From Megaustenia siamemsis (Eukaryota; Mollusca; Gastropoda; Stylommatophora; Ariophantidae), in contig JAVIAB010000101.1 of the NCBI GenBank assembly GCA_032433765.1, positions 64,402,140-64,466,139 of the forward strand: DNA of 64,000 nucleotides, read 5' to 3'. Below are positions 21,250-33,234 of the stretch, piece by piece; position 1 is the stretch's first letter; each line of letters begins with the position of its first letter. The notes below the pieces were generated by a model, which did no database searches, was not told where the DNA came from, and saw only the letters and a list, made by a program, of their open reading frames with translations. Both the position numbers and the translations under genes were made by a program.

Positions 21250-22400
21250 AAAAGAAGACATTATGTGTGGCATTAGTTAATCTAGCTTATTCATACATCT
21301 ATATATGTGCTTTATAGACTGCACAAAAGCATTTGACAAAGTAAAGCATGTGGAAATAATCAATATGCTGGAGAAATTAGACATTGATGGTAAGGATCTT
21401 CGAATCATATAACAATATGTACTGGCAACAAACATCATTATACGAATACATTTACAAAATATATACAAATTAGCAACCAAACAAGACAATTTCAATAAAT
21501 AAAAGAAGGAGTCATAAAGGCTGTTCTGTAGCCGGATTTGTTTTCACTTTACAGCGAATATATTATGAGATAAATAGTAGAAAAAAAAGGAATTGATGTC
21601 AACGGTCACAATATACATAATTTGTGATATGCGGATGACACAGTCTTAATAGCAGAGACAGAGCATGAATTACAAGAAATGATATACATAATAGTACAAG
21701 AAAGCAACAAAAAAAGGTCTCAGTCTGAATAGTAATAAATCAGAAGTAATGGTCATATCAAAGAAAGAATCGTCACCATCATGCAACATAAAAATAAACT
21801 AGAAAAATATGAAACAAGTGCAACATTTGAAATACTTGGGCATAATAATAACATGGAAGATGGAAGATGCACTACATAAATAAAAAGCAAAATAGCTCAG
21901 GCCAAAATAGCATTTCATAAAATGAAAAATATCTTATGCAACAAATCTATGTCAATAGAAGTGAGAAAGATAGTTCAACGTGCTATATAGAACCAAGTCT
22001 TACCTATGGAAGCGAATCAAGGACAGTAGACAAACAAATGAAAAGACTATTAGAGGCCACATAGATGGGATTGATTTCTCATAACAATGTTGAAAGTTCC
22101 CTGGACAGCTAAAAAAGACCAATAAAGAATTATCAAAGAGGCCAACACAAAAAGGGAACTCTTAATAACATCAAAAAGAAACAATCATCATTTTTCGGGC
22201 ACATCATGAAAAGAGAAAATGTGTAATAAGTGGTTACAAACGCAAAATAAAAGGAAAGAGAGAATATACTGGATAGCTTGGTGTCATGGCATGGAAAGGA
22301 ACACAGTCAACAACAGAACTGATACTATGCTCTGTAGATAGAAGATTGTGGAAGGACATGATCGCCTACGCCAACCAGTAAGATACATGATGATGAAGAG
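21250..22400 (+). mobile_element. LINE-G 5'-truncated copy
   Basis: RT motif A region reads FIDCTKAFDKVKHVEI. The motif C region reads LRYADDTVLIAE, followed by the usual GLSLN-type stretch and C-terminal end, with a 'acatgatgatgaag' tail. It contains many stops. It abuts the minus-strand LINE-E at about 22402. Confidence 0.75.
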
Positions 22401-22404
22401 TGGT

Positions 22405-24868
22405 AATTTATCGCATTGTTCTTGCGCCTAATGTCCATGACTGGCATTGGAAGAACAACGTTGGTATGAAGATTTTATTGTAGAACGTCCGCGTTGCCTC
22501 GACTTATTTTCTTGTTGGACACTAGTGGTGAAAGCTGCCCAATGGCTTGACAAGCTTTGTTGTATTTTGAATCAATTTCTGTTTTTTGTGAATTGCTACC
22601 TGTCGCTGGACTTCCTAGGTATTTAGATGTATCTGCTTGTTTTAGTTGTCTGCCGTCCACCATTAGGTAATGTTCTATTTTTCTATTCATGGCTCCTGCT
22701 TTGTTGATGTTGATTTTCATGAATATGCAGGTGCTCGTGTAGGTCTTCAATTGCCAATGTATATGTGCTTGGTCGTCTGCAAATAGAAAGAATTTCGTTG
22801 ATCTCCTCCGTCCCCAATAGATTGGCTAACTTACATATGTAGTCCTTGTGTGTAATAAACAATAGCGGAGATTGTACGCATCCCCTGACGTACACGAGAT
22901 CTAACTCCGAAGTGAGTCAGTGCATGCGAGATATGTATTATGTTAGTGTTATTCGTTGTTCCATACACGTCTAATGATGATTCTTAGTAATATTTTCGTC
23001 ACATAGCTCATGAGACTAATAGTGCCATGGTCTTCAAAATCAGTGGAGCGCCTAATTTCTTCGGTATGTTTACACAGATAGATTGTATTAGATCTGTGGG
23101 TATGTGTCAAGTGGTATATATATCATTGAGTAGTTTTGTTATGACTTGTACTCCCAACTCTCCTAATGCATGTATCTCTTCGATTGTTATATTGTCGTGA
23201 CCTGGAGCTTTGCCTTTTTCCGTGTGTTGAATTGCGACCTCCACTTCACTCTGCATTCTTGATGGTCCTGTGTCTTTGAATTGTTTAGCACTGGTCCTTC
23301 ATCAGCATAGATTTGACTGATATATTCTGGCCATCTTGCCATTGTCTTCTCATGTCCAATTATAATATTTCTTTCCTTTGATTTCACACATCCTGAAACT
23401 TTGACTTTTTAAACTCCTGTTAATTCGTTTAATTGAGTGTGCGTACATTTTGAGTCTTTCTTTTGTGGTTGTTTTTTTTTTCATTTCTTTACATTTCTGC
23501 TTTAACAACCCTTCCTTTGTTTCTATGTATTTGTTTTGGATCTCAATCAATTATTTTTTATCATCTTTTAGTCACTGGTATTACTTCTGTTGATGTTTCT
23601 TGAACCGATTGTTTGAGCATTTTCCACTGTTCCTCCATGTCCTGTATTTTCTCAATAGCATTATATATATTGTGTACTATCGTACTGTACTTATCACTCC
23701 TCTATTTATTTACTCTAAGCATATCTAGTTCTCTAATTTTATATTTCTTGGAGATGCATGTGTCTACCGCAGTTTTATTCTTATCTTTCCAACTACTGGT
23801 ACATGGTCATTATTGCAGTCTGCTCCTGGTCTTGGTTTAACAGATGTTAGCACATTCCTGAATCTCTTCTGTACTAATATAAAATCAATTTAATTGTGCA
23901 CGTTTTTGTATGGGCTTTGCAATGTCCATAGTCGCCTAAGGTGTTGTTTGAACACGGTATTATCTATAATCCTTGCATGTGTCCTTGCCCAATCTATCCC
24001 CTCTGTCATTCATCTCTCCAAGGCCATGTTCCCCAGTCACATTTTGCACTTTAGCTGTTCCTACCTTTGCATTGAAATCCACTAATATCATATTTATTTC
24101 TTGGGATTTACACTGTTCCATGGTCATCTCTTGCTCGTTGTAAAAAGTGTCATTGTCTTTGTCTTCGTTATTACCTGTTGGTACATAAGCTTGAATTATG
24201 TTGACATCCATTGGTCTACCTTTCAATTTCACTAGCATAAATCTGCCTGAAATCCGAAATATATTACATTTCCACTGTTGCGTTGTAGTAATCCTGCTTC
24301 TTTTCATCTCATTTCACATAGTCCAAAGTTGTTAAATTTCCTTATCTTCATTTCTTGGCTGATGTTTTCTATGTTACCAAACTGGAATGTTGATCTAATG
24401 TTGAAAGTTCCTATTGCTAGTGTCTCTTTATTTGTGATCTTGCATACAGTTGCTTAATGATGATCGGGTGTCACATGTAGCACATGACGCTCCCTTCCGG
24501 ACGAGGTGGCTGTGGAGTCCCCATTAACGTCTTTAGCTGTATATCTTACGGTGTGTTTTAACATGACAATTCTAGGCAATATAAGAAGGTAGTTTGGCAT
24601 TCTTTTCCTTCTGTGCAGTGACTATATTAGTCGGAGATCGAAGCCATCGTCTCTATACATGAGATCCTCTGCCTGCCATCGGTGTGGGGACTACAACCGG
24701 TACTACTTGTCGGCTGCTCCCACAACACCATCCACTACCTGCTCCAATGGCTTCAAGTAACCCTGATAGGGGGGGGGTGCTAAGCGGGAGCTTCACCTTT
24801 CCCAAGGGTGTCGCGAAGACTAGCGGAGGAAAGGAGACGTCTTACTCCTCCTTTAGAACTCTACCCTG
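22405..24868 (-). mobile_element. LINE-E, long but decayed copy
   Basis: On the minus strand the endonuclease region lies at 23960-24307 (NIIQAYVPTGN, MILVDFNAKVG, GEHGLGEMNDRGDRL). Linker and RT debris run from 23600 to 22900, and the post-RT region is at 22475-22750 (ADTSKYLGSPATG, KACQAIGQLSPL). 24310-24868 is a non-coding 5' region containing 'ctttcccaagggtgtcgcg'. Frames are broken many times. No RNase H motif is seen. Confidence 0.65.
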
Positions 24869-25135
24869 CTAACCACTACATAGATGAAATGTTTTAGACG
24901 TCTGACTTGGAAACAGCATGAGAGATAAGATACAAAATAAAGAACCGATGAAAGAAATGTTGCGAGAACACCAGGCCCAAGTATCGACCACAAAAGGATG
25001 GATTGAAGGAATATTAGAAACACTAGTACACATAAAACAGCAGAGGCAAACAGAAGAGCAAAGGCCCGCAAACGATATCTCCCCTTTGATTATGAACGGC
25101 ACATCAGGGAGAAAAGAAGAAAACGTAGACTAACT
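24869..25135 (+). mobile_element. LINE-E 3'-end fragment
   Basis: 'gaaatgttttagacgtctga' matches 16298-16330 of the other + copy. The frame reads MRDKIQNKE and later NDISPLI. It joins the 5' end of the minus-strand LINE-E at 24868, giving an inverted pair of the same family. Confidence 0.6.
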
Positions 25136-25209
25136 CACTCTCTTACACACTCACTCACTTTCTCGCTCACTCACTAACATTATTACACTCTCATTCACTC
25201 TGTTAACAG

Positions 25210-25224
25210 GTGGCGACTTTTCCG
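25210..25224 (+). CDS. Candidate micro-exon 7 (15 bp)
   Basis: Acceptor 'cattcactctgttaacag' and donor gtaagaat enclose 15 bp reading VATFP in phase 0. All phases are open; length and sites fit the series. Confidence 0.4.
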
Positions 25225-25278
25225 GTAAGAATGTCTCAACACCATCAATCACCATCACCGCGTATTTCTCCGCTCCAG

Positions 25279-25296
25279 CTCTCTCCCGTTCTCTGT
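25279..25296 (+). CDS. Possible alternative micro-exon (18 bp)
   Basis: 'gtatttctccgctccag' precedes 18 bp reading LSPVLC in phase 0, with donor gtgagttt. Only 54 bp separate it from the exon at 25210, so it could be a mutually exclusive alternative. The TC-rich context makes chance more likely. Confidence 0.25.
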
Positions 25297-25299
25297 GTG

Positions 25300-25904
25300 A
25301 GTTTACCAACACGATGAGAACAATTATACATTGTATTAGGGCTGCCTACGCATTGGTTGCATTGCTTTCATTTCTCCTCCCCAGTTGTGTAAACTATTGC
25401 TTTAGTCACGTCAATGAATGCAACACATTGTCTCGCCAGATAGGTTCTATACACCACTAAAGTGCTTGTCGTGTGATTAGATAGCTTTATGATTTTCATT
25501 ATACATGTCATCTGTGTTGTCATGATCAAACAAGATTTAGCTTTGTTTTCTGTGACTATGGCTATGGCTAATCGAAGGCACCGGTATCACTGCAAACGGA
25601 TTAAAATACATAACTGCTAAACTGCCAATGCCAGTGGAATAATCACAGTTAACATCTCATCTCATTGAAGGATCTAAACAAAGAAAGGCAGTTGCAATCT
25701 CCATTATAGCAGTTACTGCGCACACCAAAATACAAAATGTCAAGCGGCACCGAAAGTGAAAGCAGCTGAATATTATCATTCTTCTTACGATATCATTTCA
25801 CGTAAGCAATCGGTATATGGAAACACAATCAAGATGAAACACACAACTCAATGTGTGCGCAGAGCACGAATCTCAGTAGCTATATCATTCATTCATATCT
25901 GACT
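25300..25904. other. No recognisable gene or element
   Basis: Unique-looking DNA with no open frame of note and no repeat I can match in the window. Confidence 0.5.
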
Positions 25905-26230
25905 TCATTGTCGACTCTTGGGTCTGGTGTTCTCACAACTGCTATTGAAAGTTCGTAGTGTTGTGTTTTGATCTTTCTGCCTTGTCACGTGATCAAAAAT
26001 TGTATATGCTGTTTCTTTATATATTATATGGGGGATTATTCCTAGCGTTTTTCTCATTTCTTCAGTTATTATCTTACATCTCACGCTGTTTCCTGCCATT
26101 CGTCTAACACATTTCATCTAAGTAGAGATTATTTGTATTACTGTTCTTGCATCTAGATTCTATGATTGGCATTGGTATCACAACATTGGGATGAAAATTG
26201 CATTATAGAGTGCCCGTTTTGCCTCTTGTG
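25905..26230 (-). mobile_element. LINE-E 3'-end fragment
   Basis: The minus strand reads MKCVRRMAGNSVR and a following C-terminal stretch, like MKCF/RRMTGN at 16300. 26100-26230 continues upstream with the 'cattggtatcacaacattgg' block shared with 22445-22475. 5'-truncated. 26230-26480 is AT-rich and featureless. Confidence 0.6.
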
Positions 26231-26479
26231 ATGAAAAGTATGCATTTTATAAAAACGTATGTCAACGTGTATGTTTGAAAAAACATATTAATATACATAT
26301 GCAGCAATGGTTCTACTATGTCTAAAAGTTATGTCATTCCTGATTTCATAAAAAAAAACAATCAAAATTACACACTTGTGTATTCACGTTTATTGAATGA
26401 AACAAAGAAAACTCAATATTGTTGTTTTTGTTTGCCAATTCAAGTCTTTTAGTAATTACATTGGACCGATATATCTATT

Positions 26480-28110
26480 GATATTTCGGGCCGTGGCCGA
26501 CCCATAGGGCATAGACCCAGATACTCTTTCTCTATTTCTAAATTTTCTTTCTAGCAGCCTCAGTCCTTGCACAATTTTCTCATCAAATCGCACCATTCTG
26601 TGCATGCAATTCGATCTCATTTAGGGAGCCCATTCCTGCTGCTATTGCCTCTCTGATCAATGTTCTTTTTAGTGTCTCTCTGGGTCGGCCTCTTTTGCTC
26701 CCACCTGTTGTTTCCCACATGTCGGCTTGATGTGGTATTTAGTTATTATTTATTCTCATCACATGTCCAACATATGCCCAGCGTCTTTTCTTGATTAATG
26801 ATGATACTAGTGGTTGATTGGCAATCTCTCTAATCTCCTCATTTTTTTTATTCGTTCCACGCTATACCAAGTATTTTCCTTAGACATTTATTTTCAAAAG
26901 CGTTAAACTTTGTTTCTATGTATCTTGTTGTTTTTCAGTCCCTGAATGGATATGTAAGTTTGATAGTACATTTGATTTGAATAGTGTAAGTTTTGTTTTT
27001 GTGCTGATGAATTTTGATTTCCACATCATCTTAAGGCATTTGATGTACATTGCTGCTTTAGCTATTCTGATTCTAATTTAATATGGACATTAGACAAGAA
27101 AACAGAACAGAAAATTGAAGCCTTTGAAATGTGGATTTATAGAAGAAAAGTTGAACTGGATGGAAAGAAAATAAAACAAATTAAGAAGTTTTAAAACAAC
27201 TAAAAATTAAATTATTAAATACAATTAGAACAAGACAAATTAAGTGTTTGATGCATGTTAAAAGACACAACAGCCTACTAAAAGTAATGTTGGAAGGGAA
27301 AATAGAAGGTAATAGAGGTAGACCAATACTGACATGGATAAGAAGCACCAAAAGATGGATAAGTCAGCCTATGACAACTTGCACAATAAAAGCAAGAGAC
27401 AGAGAGGAATGGCGCCCCATGGTAGCCAACTTTCGTTGAGGAAACAGCACTCAATTATGATGATGATGATTCTAATTTCTTTACTTGTATTCCCTTTCCG
27501 ATCAATGTGACGTCTAAGATAGATAAAGTGATCGATATATTTAACTATTTTGTTTTATATGTATATTATGTCATATATTGGAGTTAGGCTTTTCATGACT
27601 TTAGTCTTTTTATAAAGGATCTCAACACCAATTTTGTTGGCTATTTATGATAGTTCATTTGTGTTTTCCTGCATCATTTTTATCTGACTGCTGATGAGGA
27701 TTATGTCATCAGCAATGTCGAGGCCCTCCACTTGGTATCCTTGTATCCATTTAATGTTTTTGTTACCAGTGCAGCATTTCTTCATTATGAAGTCAATAAC
27801 AACACATAATAACAAGTGTGATAAAATACATCCTTGTTTAACCCCAGTTTCTTTTGGGAGACATTCCCTCAGTCCTACCCCTGTAAGAACTGTACATGTG
27901 TATCCATATCTCATGTCTTTAACATTTATGATGTTTGATTCTAAGCCATATTGCTTCAGAATTTTCCACAAAGAACCAGTATGAATTCTGTCGAAATTTA
28001 GTTTTTTTTTAAAGTCAATTAATTTAAGTACAACATGTTTTTGCTTCTCAATGTGTATGTGTACCGATATAGTGCGCCACAAATTATAATAAGGCCAAAT
28101 AAATTCCAAT
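26480..28110 (-). mobile_element. LINE-F fragment, interrupted by LINE-D
   Basis: 27645-28109 on the minus strand is an RT palm: LIDFKKKLNFDRIH (motif A region, mutated), ETGVKQGCILSHLL (B), GLDIADDIILIS (C). It resembles LINE-A's RT but is clearly divergent. 26480-27079 carries its 3' part ('catgtccaacatatgcccag' on the + strand). A LINE-D 3' end (27080-27466) is inserted between the two parts. 28110-28480 holds nothing recognisable. Confidence 0.65.
27080..27466 (+). mobile_element. LINE-D 3' end nested in LINE-F, 12-bp TSD
   Basis: Reads FEMWIYRRK, HVKRHNSLLKVML, NRGRPILTWIRS and AREWRPM-like debris, then an ATGATG tail. 'tgattctaattt' occurs at 27068-27079 and 27467-27478, though the first bases of the right copy could belong to the tail. 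A 5'-truncated insertion younger than LINE-F. Confidence 0.75.
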
Positions 28111-28486
28111 TAAAAAAAAAATATTAATGGCAGAATTGAAGATAACACCAATACATTGCTTAGGTAGGTAATGAGATAGCAGCACAACACCTCTAGACGA
28201 GGACAATGTGCCATGAAAACAAAAAAAACACAAAACTGATGACGAACGCCAGAATATGGGGACTTCATAAATTAAACAATTGAAAACAAGTAAATACGAT
28301 GGATCGAAGTAATGGGGGTAAGTTTGGTTAAACGTGCGTTAATCGGGTATTGAACAAAAAATATATATTGTTAATGTTGTGTTTAGCAGTAGGAGATTTC
28401 ATGTTTTATGAAAATAATGGATAGAATCAGATGCATCTAAATCTCTTTTATTTAAACTAGGTTTTGATGTTTTTTTGTTCGTGTAG

Positions 28487-28513
28487 CTTCGTGGAGAAGA
28501 ACGCGGCGAAAGA
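28487..28513 (+). CDS. Candidate micro-exon 8 (27 bp)
   Basis: Acceptor 'tgtttttttgttcgtgtag' and donor gtaagtaa enclose 27 bp reading LRGEERGER in phase 0. Strong sites. The charged peptide would lie outside a membrane. Confidence 0.5.
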
Positions 28514-28569
28514 GTAAGTAATATGATCTTGAACATGCATGGGTGTCAATGAGGAATATCCCCATTTCA

Positions 28570-28815
28570 TGTTACCATTATTTATGTATCGTTCTGATCA
28601 TATCAAGAGAAGGGAACAGTTGGAATATATTTCGACAACTGTGAAAATTGAGGGGTGAAGTGGTAGAGGGAAGCAAAGAAAAAATATAGCAGGCAGGTTA
28701 AGAGAATAGCAGAAAGTCAACAATAAAAAGGATAAATAACAATCGAGATTGAGATTTTTGGAGAGACATGATCACTATACCAGTAAGCATGATACTTCAT
28801 GATGATGATAATCGT
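28570..28815 (+). mobile_element. LINE-G 3'-end fragment
   Basis: 'ggaatatatttcgacaactg', 'gagagacatgatcac' and the terminal 'tgatgatgataatc' match 42040-42250 and 5930-6112. No open frame. Confidence 0.65.
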
Positions 28816-28959
28816 AAACATATCAAATCAGTTAATTTGTTACCCATTTGATAACGATCATTAAAGTAAACATTTTTGTAAATGGATCACAATCTTTGTA
28901 TTATCTGAATCAAGTGAGTGGTATCTACGTTACGGTGACGTGCGAGTCTTCTAGATGAT

Positions 28960-29300
28960 AGTGGCAGGGGAACGAGTGTTGTCGAGTTGGGAGGAGAAAG
29001 GATGAAGTAGAGATGGGAGGATAAAGAGTGTTGTAAATATGGAGGGATAACGAGTGTTGTAGAGGTGTGAGAAAAAAGTATTGCAGAGATGGGAGAACAC
29101 GTGTTGTAGAGATAAGAGGAGAACGAGTGTTGTAACGATGGGAAGAGAACGAGTGTTGTGGAAGTGGGAGGAGAAAGTGTGTTGTGGATATAGGAGAAAA
29201 CGAGTGTTGTAGTAATGGAGGAGAACATGTGTTATTCAAATCGGGGGGTGGGGGGGGGGGATAATGTAGCAGAGATGAAGCAGAACAGGTGCTGCTTATA
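28960..29300. repeat. Degenerate 26-28-bp minisatellite
   Basis: About twelve units of the type 'ggagaacgagtgttgtagag' plus 'atggga' with frequent substitutions, ending in a G run at 29245-29260. Frames on the minus strand rich in S, P and L are by-products. It abuts a LINE-C copy. Confidence 0.8.
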
Positions 29301-29317
29301 GGAGAGGAGAACTAATT

Positions 29318-30478
29318 ATCCTTATGTTGCAGGGACTAGACCTCGCACCAATTGAGTATGACCTGGCAATTATTACTGCCAGCAAGACGCAAATTGACAA
29401 GCTGGAGAAAATACATAATCAAGCTATGCGCATTATCGTGGGGTTTACTAGGGATACTCCCTGTGTAGCAATGAGGTTTATTTTTGATTTTCCAACCATG
29501 GATGACAGGATCAAGATCTGGAGGGCACGAGCATAAATGAGGATAAGTGCAGATAAAGATCATCCATTGCACCACGAGTTCAACTCGAGAAAGGATGTCA
29601 GGCTAAAAAGAGGCAAATCAGGGGTGAGCTGAGCAGAAGATGTCATCAAACAGGTCTGTGGGCTTACAATTATTCACGCTGGCGAGGAGTGGATACCGAT
29701 GCCTACGTCGTTCAGGGGCACATTCTTGTGTATTGTCACACTCGACAGGAAATTTTGGGAACAGAACTCAGTCAAGGTCGATGCGGAGGTCAACGGTCTA
29801 ATCCGGGATAACACAGATGAGAATGATGCAGTCATCTATACAGACGGATCTGTAATACGACACCACAGAAGTGCATGGGAATTTACAGTACGCTCAGCAG
29901 GCAGAATAGACAATGAAGACAGTTACTACCACAAGTAACATGACGATAGAGGTAATGGCAGTGACCAAGACATTTATTGGGTTACAATCATAAGACTACA
30001 CCCACGCCTGTATAATGAGTGATCCGATTAGCATGATAAGAAAAGTGGTGGCGGGCTCTGTACGTAAGCAATGGGTAGAGTCATTGTAGAAGACAAAATT
30101 AGGTAAGGTCACCTTTGTCTATATCCCAGGACATGCGGGAGCATGGGGAAGTGAAAGAGCGGACAGGTTGGCTAGCTGCACTATTGTTGAGTACGGTCAA
30201 CCAATGGATTGAGCGGACATCACCAATGCACTCAGGGAAGTGGGAAAGGCACAGGACTTCGACAACCATGAGTCCAAGTCACTTCTTCTGATGAAAGAGA
30301 AGGGAGTTAAGATGGGAACAACCAGAAACGAGAAGGTTAATGGGCGTGTAAGAAGACTAACCAACCAACACAGAACTAGAGTCGTCAGTCGCTGGATTCT
30401 GGGAGAATTGATGAGGAGGGGATCTGAACATGTTTGGAGTGAAATGATGATGACCAGCAAATAAATCGGTAACACAAT
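29318..30478 (+). mobile_element. LINE-C 3' half: RT end and RNase H, broken
   Basis: 5'-truncated in the post-RT region (DKLEKIHNQAMRIIVGFT, DTPCVAMRF). The RNase H domain follows at about 29815-30180: AVIYTDGS, then TIEVMAVTK, ACIMSDP and VYIPGHAGAWGSERADRLA. The first D, the E and the final H/D positions are visible; stops and shifts separate them. It ends with NGRVRRLTN, TRVVSRWILGEL and the family tail. The RNase H domain places LINE-C in or near the I group. Confidence 0.75.
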
Positions 30479-30484
30479 AATGCA

Positions 30485-32165
30485 ATAACAATTCTGAGAT
30501 CTAATCCCGTATCTTCATTCTACAGCCTCATTTCTTTGGTCAGCCTTCTCAATGTAGTAGGCAATCTTGACCTCCCCATTTCTCTAACCAGATTTGTGCC
30601 ATATCTGGCCAGTGCTCTGGAAGTCTAGTATGCATCTGTGTCATGTTGTGCCATTCATGCTCTGATGAAGGCGTCTGAAATGTGGCTAGCGATTTTTCTG
30701 AGCACACTTTTTTGCAGAAATCAACCCACTTGGCATCCTTAGCCTACTTATCACAAAGTTAAAATTCATTATCTCGTGGTTGCCCTTTTCTTTCAGACGC
30801 TTCAAAAGGTCAGATTGAGTTCTTCCATTCTTTCTGGCTTTCTGCCGTGTCTTAGCCGTTTGTCTCTTGGACTACTAAGCTTTCTAGACTTCTACGTCCC
30901 AACAGGGTGGCTAGGTCCATCTTTCCTGCCTCTTGCAAGGAGCTCACTGTTTTCTGTGTCTGATTTTGCTAAGGACGTCCTGGTCTGTTTTCTCATAGTG
31001 GAATATGTGGAGCTTTTTTTCTGGCTTCTACTTTTGTCCTTCTCAAAGAGAGAGGAATCTGTGGAATCTCAATACTCTCCACCTGCAAGACGGGAGACAC
31101 CAGTGCCAGGACTATGATACTATCATCCGTGTCCCCTGTTCAAGTGACAATTCTGGTTGCCATTCCATCATTCAAGCACACTAAACCGACCGTGCGTTCT
31201 CTAAGTCTCCCCCCCCCCGCTTGTTGGTTATGAAGTTACCACACTGTTTGCCTCTAACATTAAAGTCTCCGCATAAAATGACGATCTCCTCCTCGAACAC
31301 GAAGATATTCTGCCATTGTTGTGTGTCCATCTTCCCATTACAGGTATACATATTTACAACCACTAAAGGAACTGGATCCTTCCAGTTAGTCTTGGTCTCT
31401 CTCTGACTCTTGATTTGATGTTGCAGGTTGTCATAGGCTGCCTTGTCCATCTTTTGATGTTACTCATCTATTTTAGTCTTGGTCTCTCTATGACTCTTGA
31501 TTTGATGTTGCAGGTTGTCATAGGCTGCCTTGTCCATCTTTTGATGTTACTCATCTATTTTAGTCTTGGTCTGCAGAGAGAGACCAATTCAGACCTTCCA
31601 AGGAATGTTCGGAGTGCAATGATGATGATCCGCAGATAATTCAATAAGGAACTGGAGTCGTCACCCTAACTGCTCGTACCTGTAAATCTGCATTGTGTAT
31701 CGCAGACATATCAGCCTCAGCTGCCACCATGTTGCTTGGCACAATAATGACCTGCCCAAAGTGTCGTCTAATGTAGAAACAATGAAATCCAGGGACACTA
31801 ACTGTCCTAACACCAAGAAGTGTTTCTTGCAAAATCATTATAATGGCACCACACAGTATCTTATGATTAGTGGATCGTCGTTGATTTATGGACGCACCAT
31901 ATAAATATGTAACTCTTACATACTTTAGGCCTAGCCTCACACACCTCGATCGTTTCGTACCGTAACGCTTAACGTTTACCATTTCTTGTGTTCCTTATTT
32001 GATGGTGTTGTTTGGGCTGCATCTGGATACTTACAGCCGTCATTGTTGATTTTGTCGATGGAAGTAGTTGATGCTGAGGATGGTCTAGCCTCACGTGCAC
32101 TCGCCCAGTCGCCCGTTCCAGAACCAGTTTCTACGTTATAGCCTGGCCAACTCAATTCAATCAGC
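30485..32165 (-). mobile_element. LINE-C 5' half: endonuclease and linker, broken
   Basis: Minus-strand copy joined tail to tail with the + copy at 30480. 32165-31657: 5' UTR and EN N-terminus (LGLKYVRVTYLYGASIN, IIMILQETLL). 31376-31020: the rest of EN (PVPLVVVNMYTCNGKMD, EEIVILCGDFNVRGKQ). 31020-30485: linker, matching 55640-55893. The EN frame is split at 31377-31645 by a 269-bp insertion. Several stops; RT absent. Confidence 0.7.
31377..31645 (+). mobile_element. Chimeric short element: LINE-D units plus LINE-C tail
   Basis: Flanked by 'aaggaactgga' at 31366-31376 and 31646-31656, a clean 11-bp TSD inside LINE-C's endonuclease. The body is two 87-bp units of antisense LINE-D 3' sequence (repeat starts at 31410 and 31497). 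The last ~48 bp are the sense LINE-C 3' end ('ttcggagtgcaatgatgatg' and following). It behaves like a non-autonomous passenger carrying another LINE's recognition tail. Confidence 0.7.
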
Positions 32166-32169
32166 TCTC

Positions 32170-33234
32170 AAGCACGTGGATACACCGTGAGCTTTAACAG
32201 ATAAATGAAATTAGGCGAACTTAACAATAGACCGGCGAAAACAAACCGTGATCTTGAGACGTACCAAAAAGCGCATCAATGGATAGCTACCTACATGTAT
32301 CGAAATATACTACCCAGAAAATATGGTAGCGTCGATGTATATGGGATTTAAAAAAAATAAATAGACTCATACTAACTTTTACCGGAATATCATCATGTAA
32401 TTCATCCTTTGACATGAGTGATCGTGTCTAGTCATAACTTTCCCTCTCTCTGTTTATCAGGTTTGATGTCTATCTTCTCGCTATCCGTCCGTTGTATTAT
32501 TCTTTGTTTCCCTAGAGTTTTCCTTCCCTCAGATATATAAAATTACCAAGTATGGTACAACTGTCCCTTCTCATTATTTGGCAGAGCAACATTGTGATTG
32601 TAATCTTCAGATTTTAGAAACGACCATTCACCTTAGGTTGCCACTTAGAAAAGTGGTGTAACTACACATGGGGGCGAAGTGATAGACATAAAACATATTT
32701 AACCAAATATATTTGGATAGTGGCATAGCTTGTTTTTGTATAGCCGGTGTAGATCTATTACAGTGGACCAGCCATGAAAATGACCATTGGATGCTACAAA
32801 ATGCATGACACTCATTTGAAGAATAAGTGGCTTAAATGTATCGAAACATCAGTTGCAGATTAAAAACTTGGAGACAGTGATATTTTAATATTTTATACAA
32901 ATTAGTCCATGTTTTGGAGTCCGTATTAAATGTATGTTCTGAGACACCGAAAAAAATGCAAGTAAACAACCAATGTATGAGAACGAGCAACATATCAATA
33001 GTTGAGGGTTACATTTAATAGAAACCTCGAGAAAAGCTACATTAAATAAAGGAACCGGTACTCTACCATCGCGAATGACATTATAGGATTATTATAGGAC
33101 AGCCTATATAAGAGATATGTAGAAACATAAGGAAAAATACAATATATGATTTAACCATTGTTTTATCTTCTAGAAATGTCTTAGTGGCGTCTAAGCTGCT
33201 TGCCATTTTGATTTGCGCTTTGTTTTAAACACAA
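32170..33234. other. No recognisable gene or element
   Basis: AT-rich DNA. Several good acceptor-like sites (32460, 32607, 33173) lack a matching donor at a multiple-of-three distance, apart from a weak 15-bp possibility at 33174-33188 reading KCLSG. Confidence 0.4.

Noticed and set aside
28887..29239. Minus-strand S/P/L-rich frames
   Set aside because: Both frames run through a degenerate minisatellite and have no conserved features.
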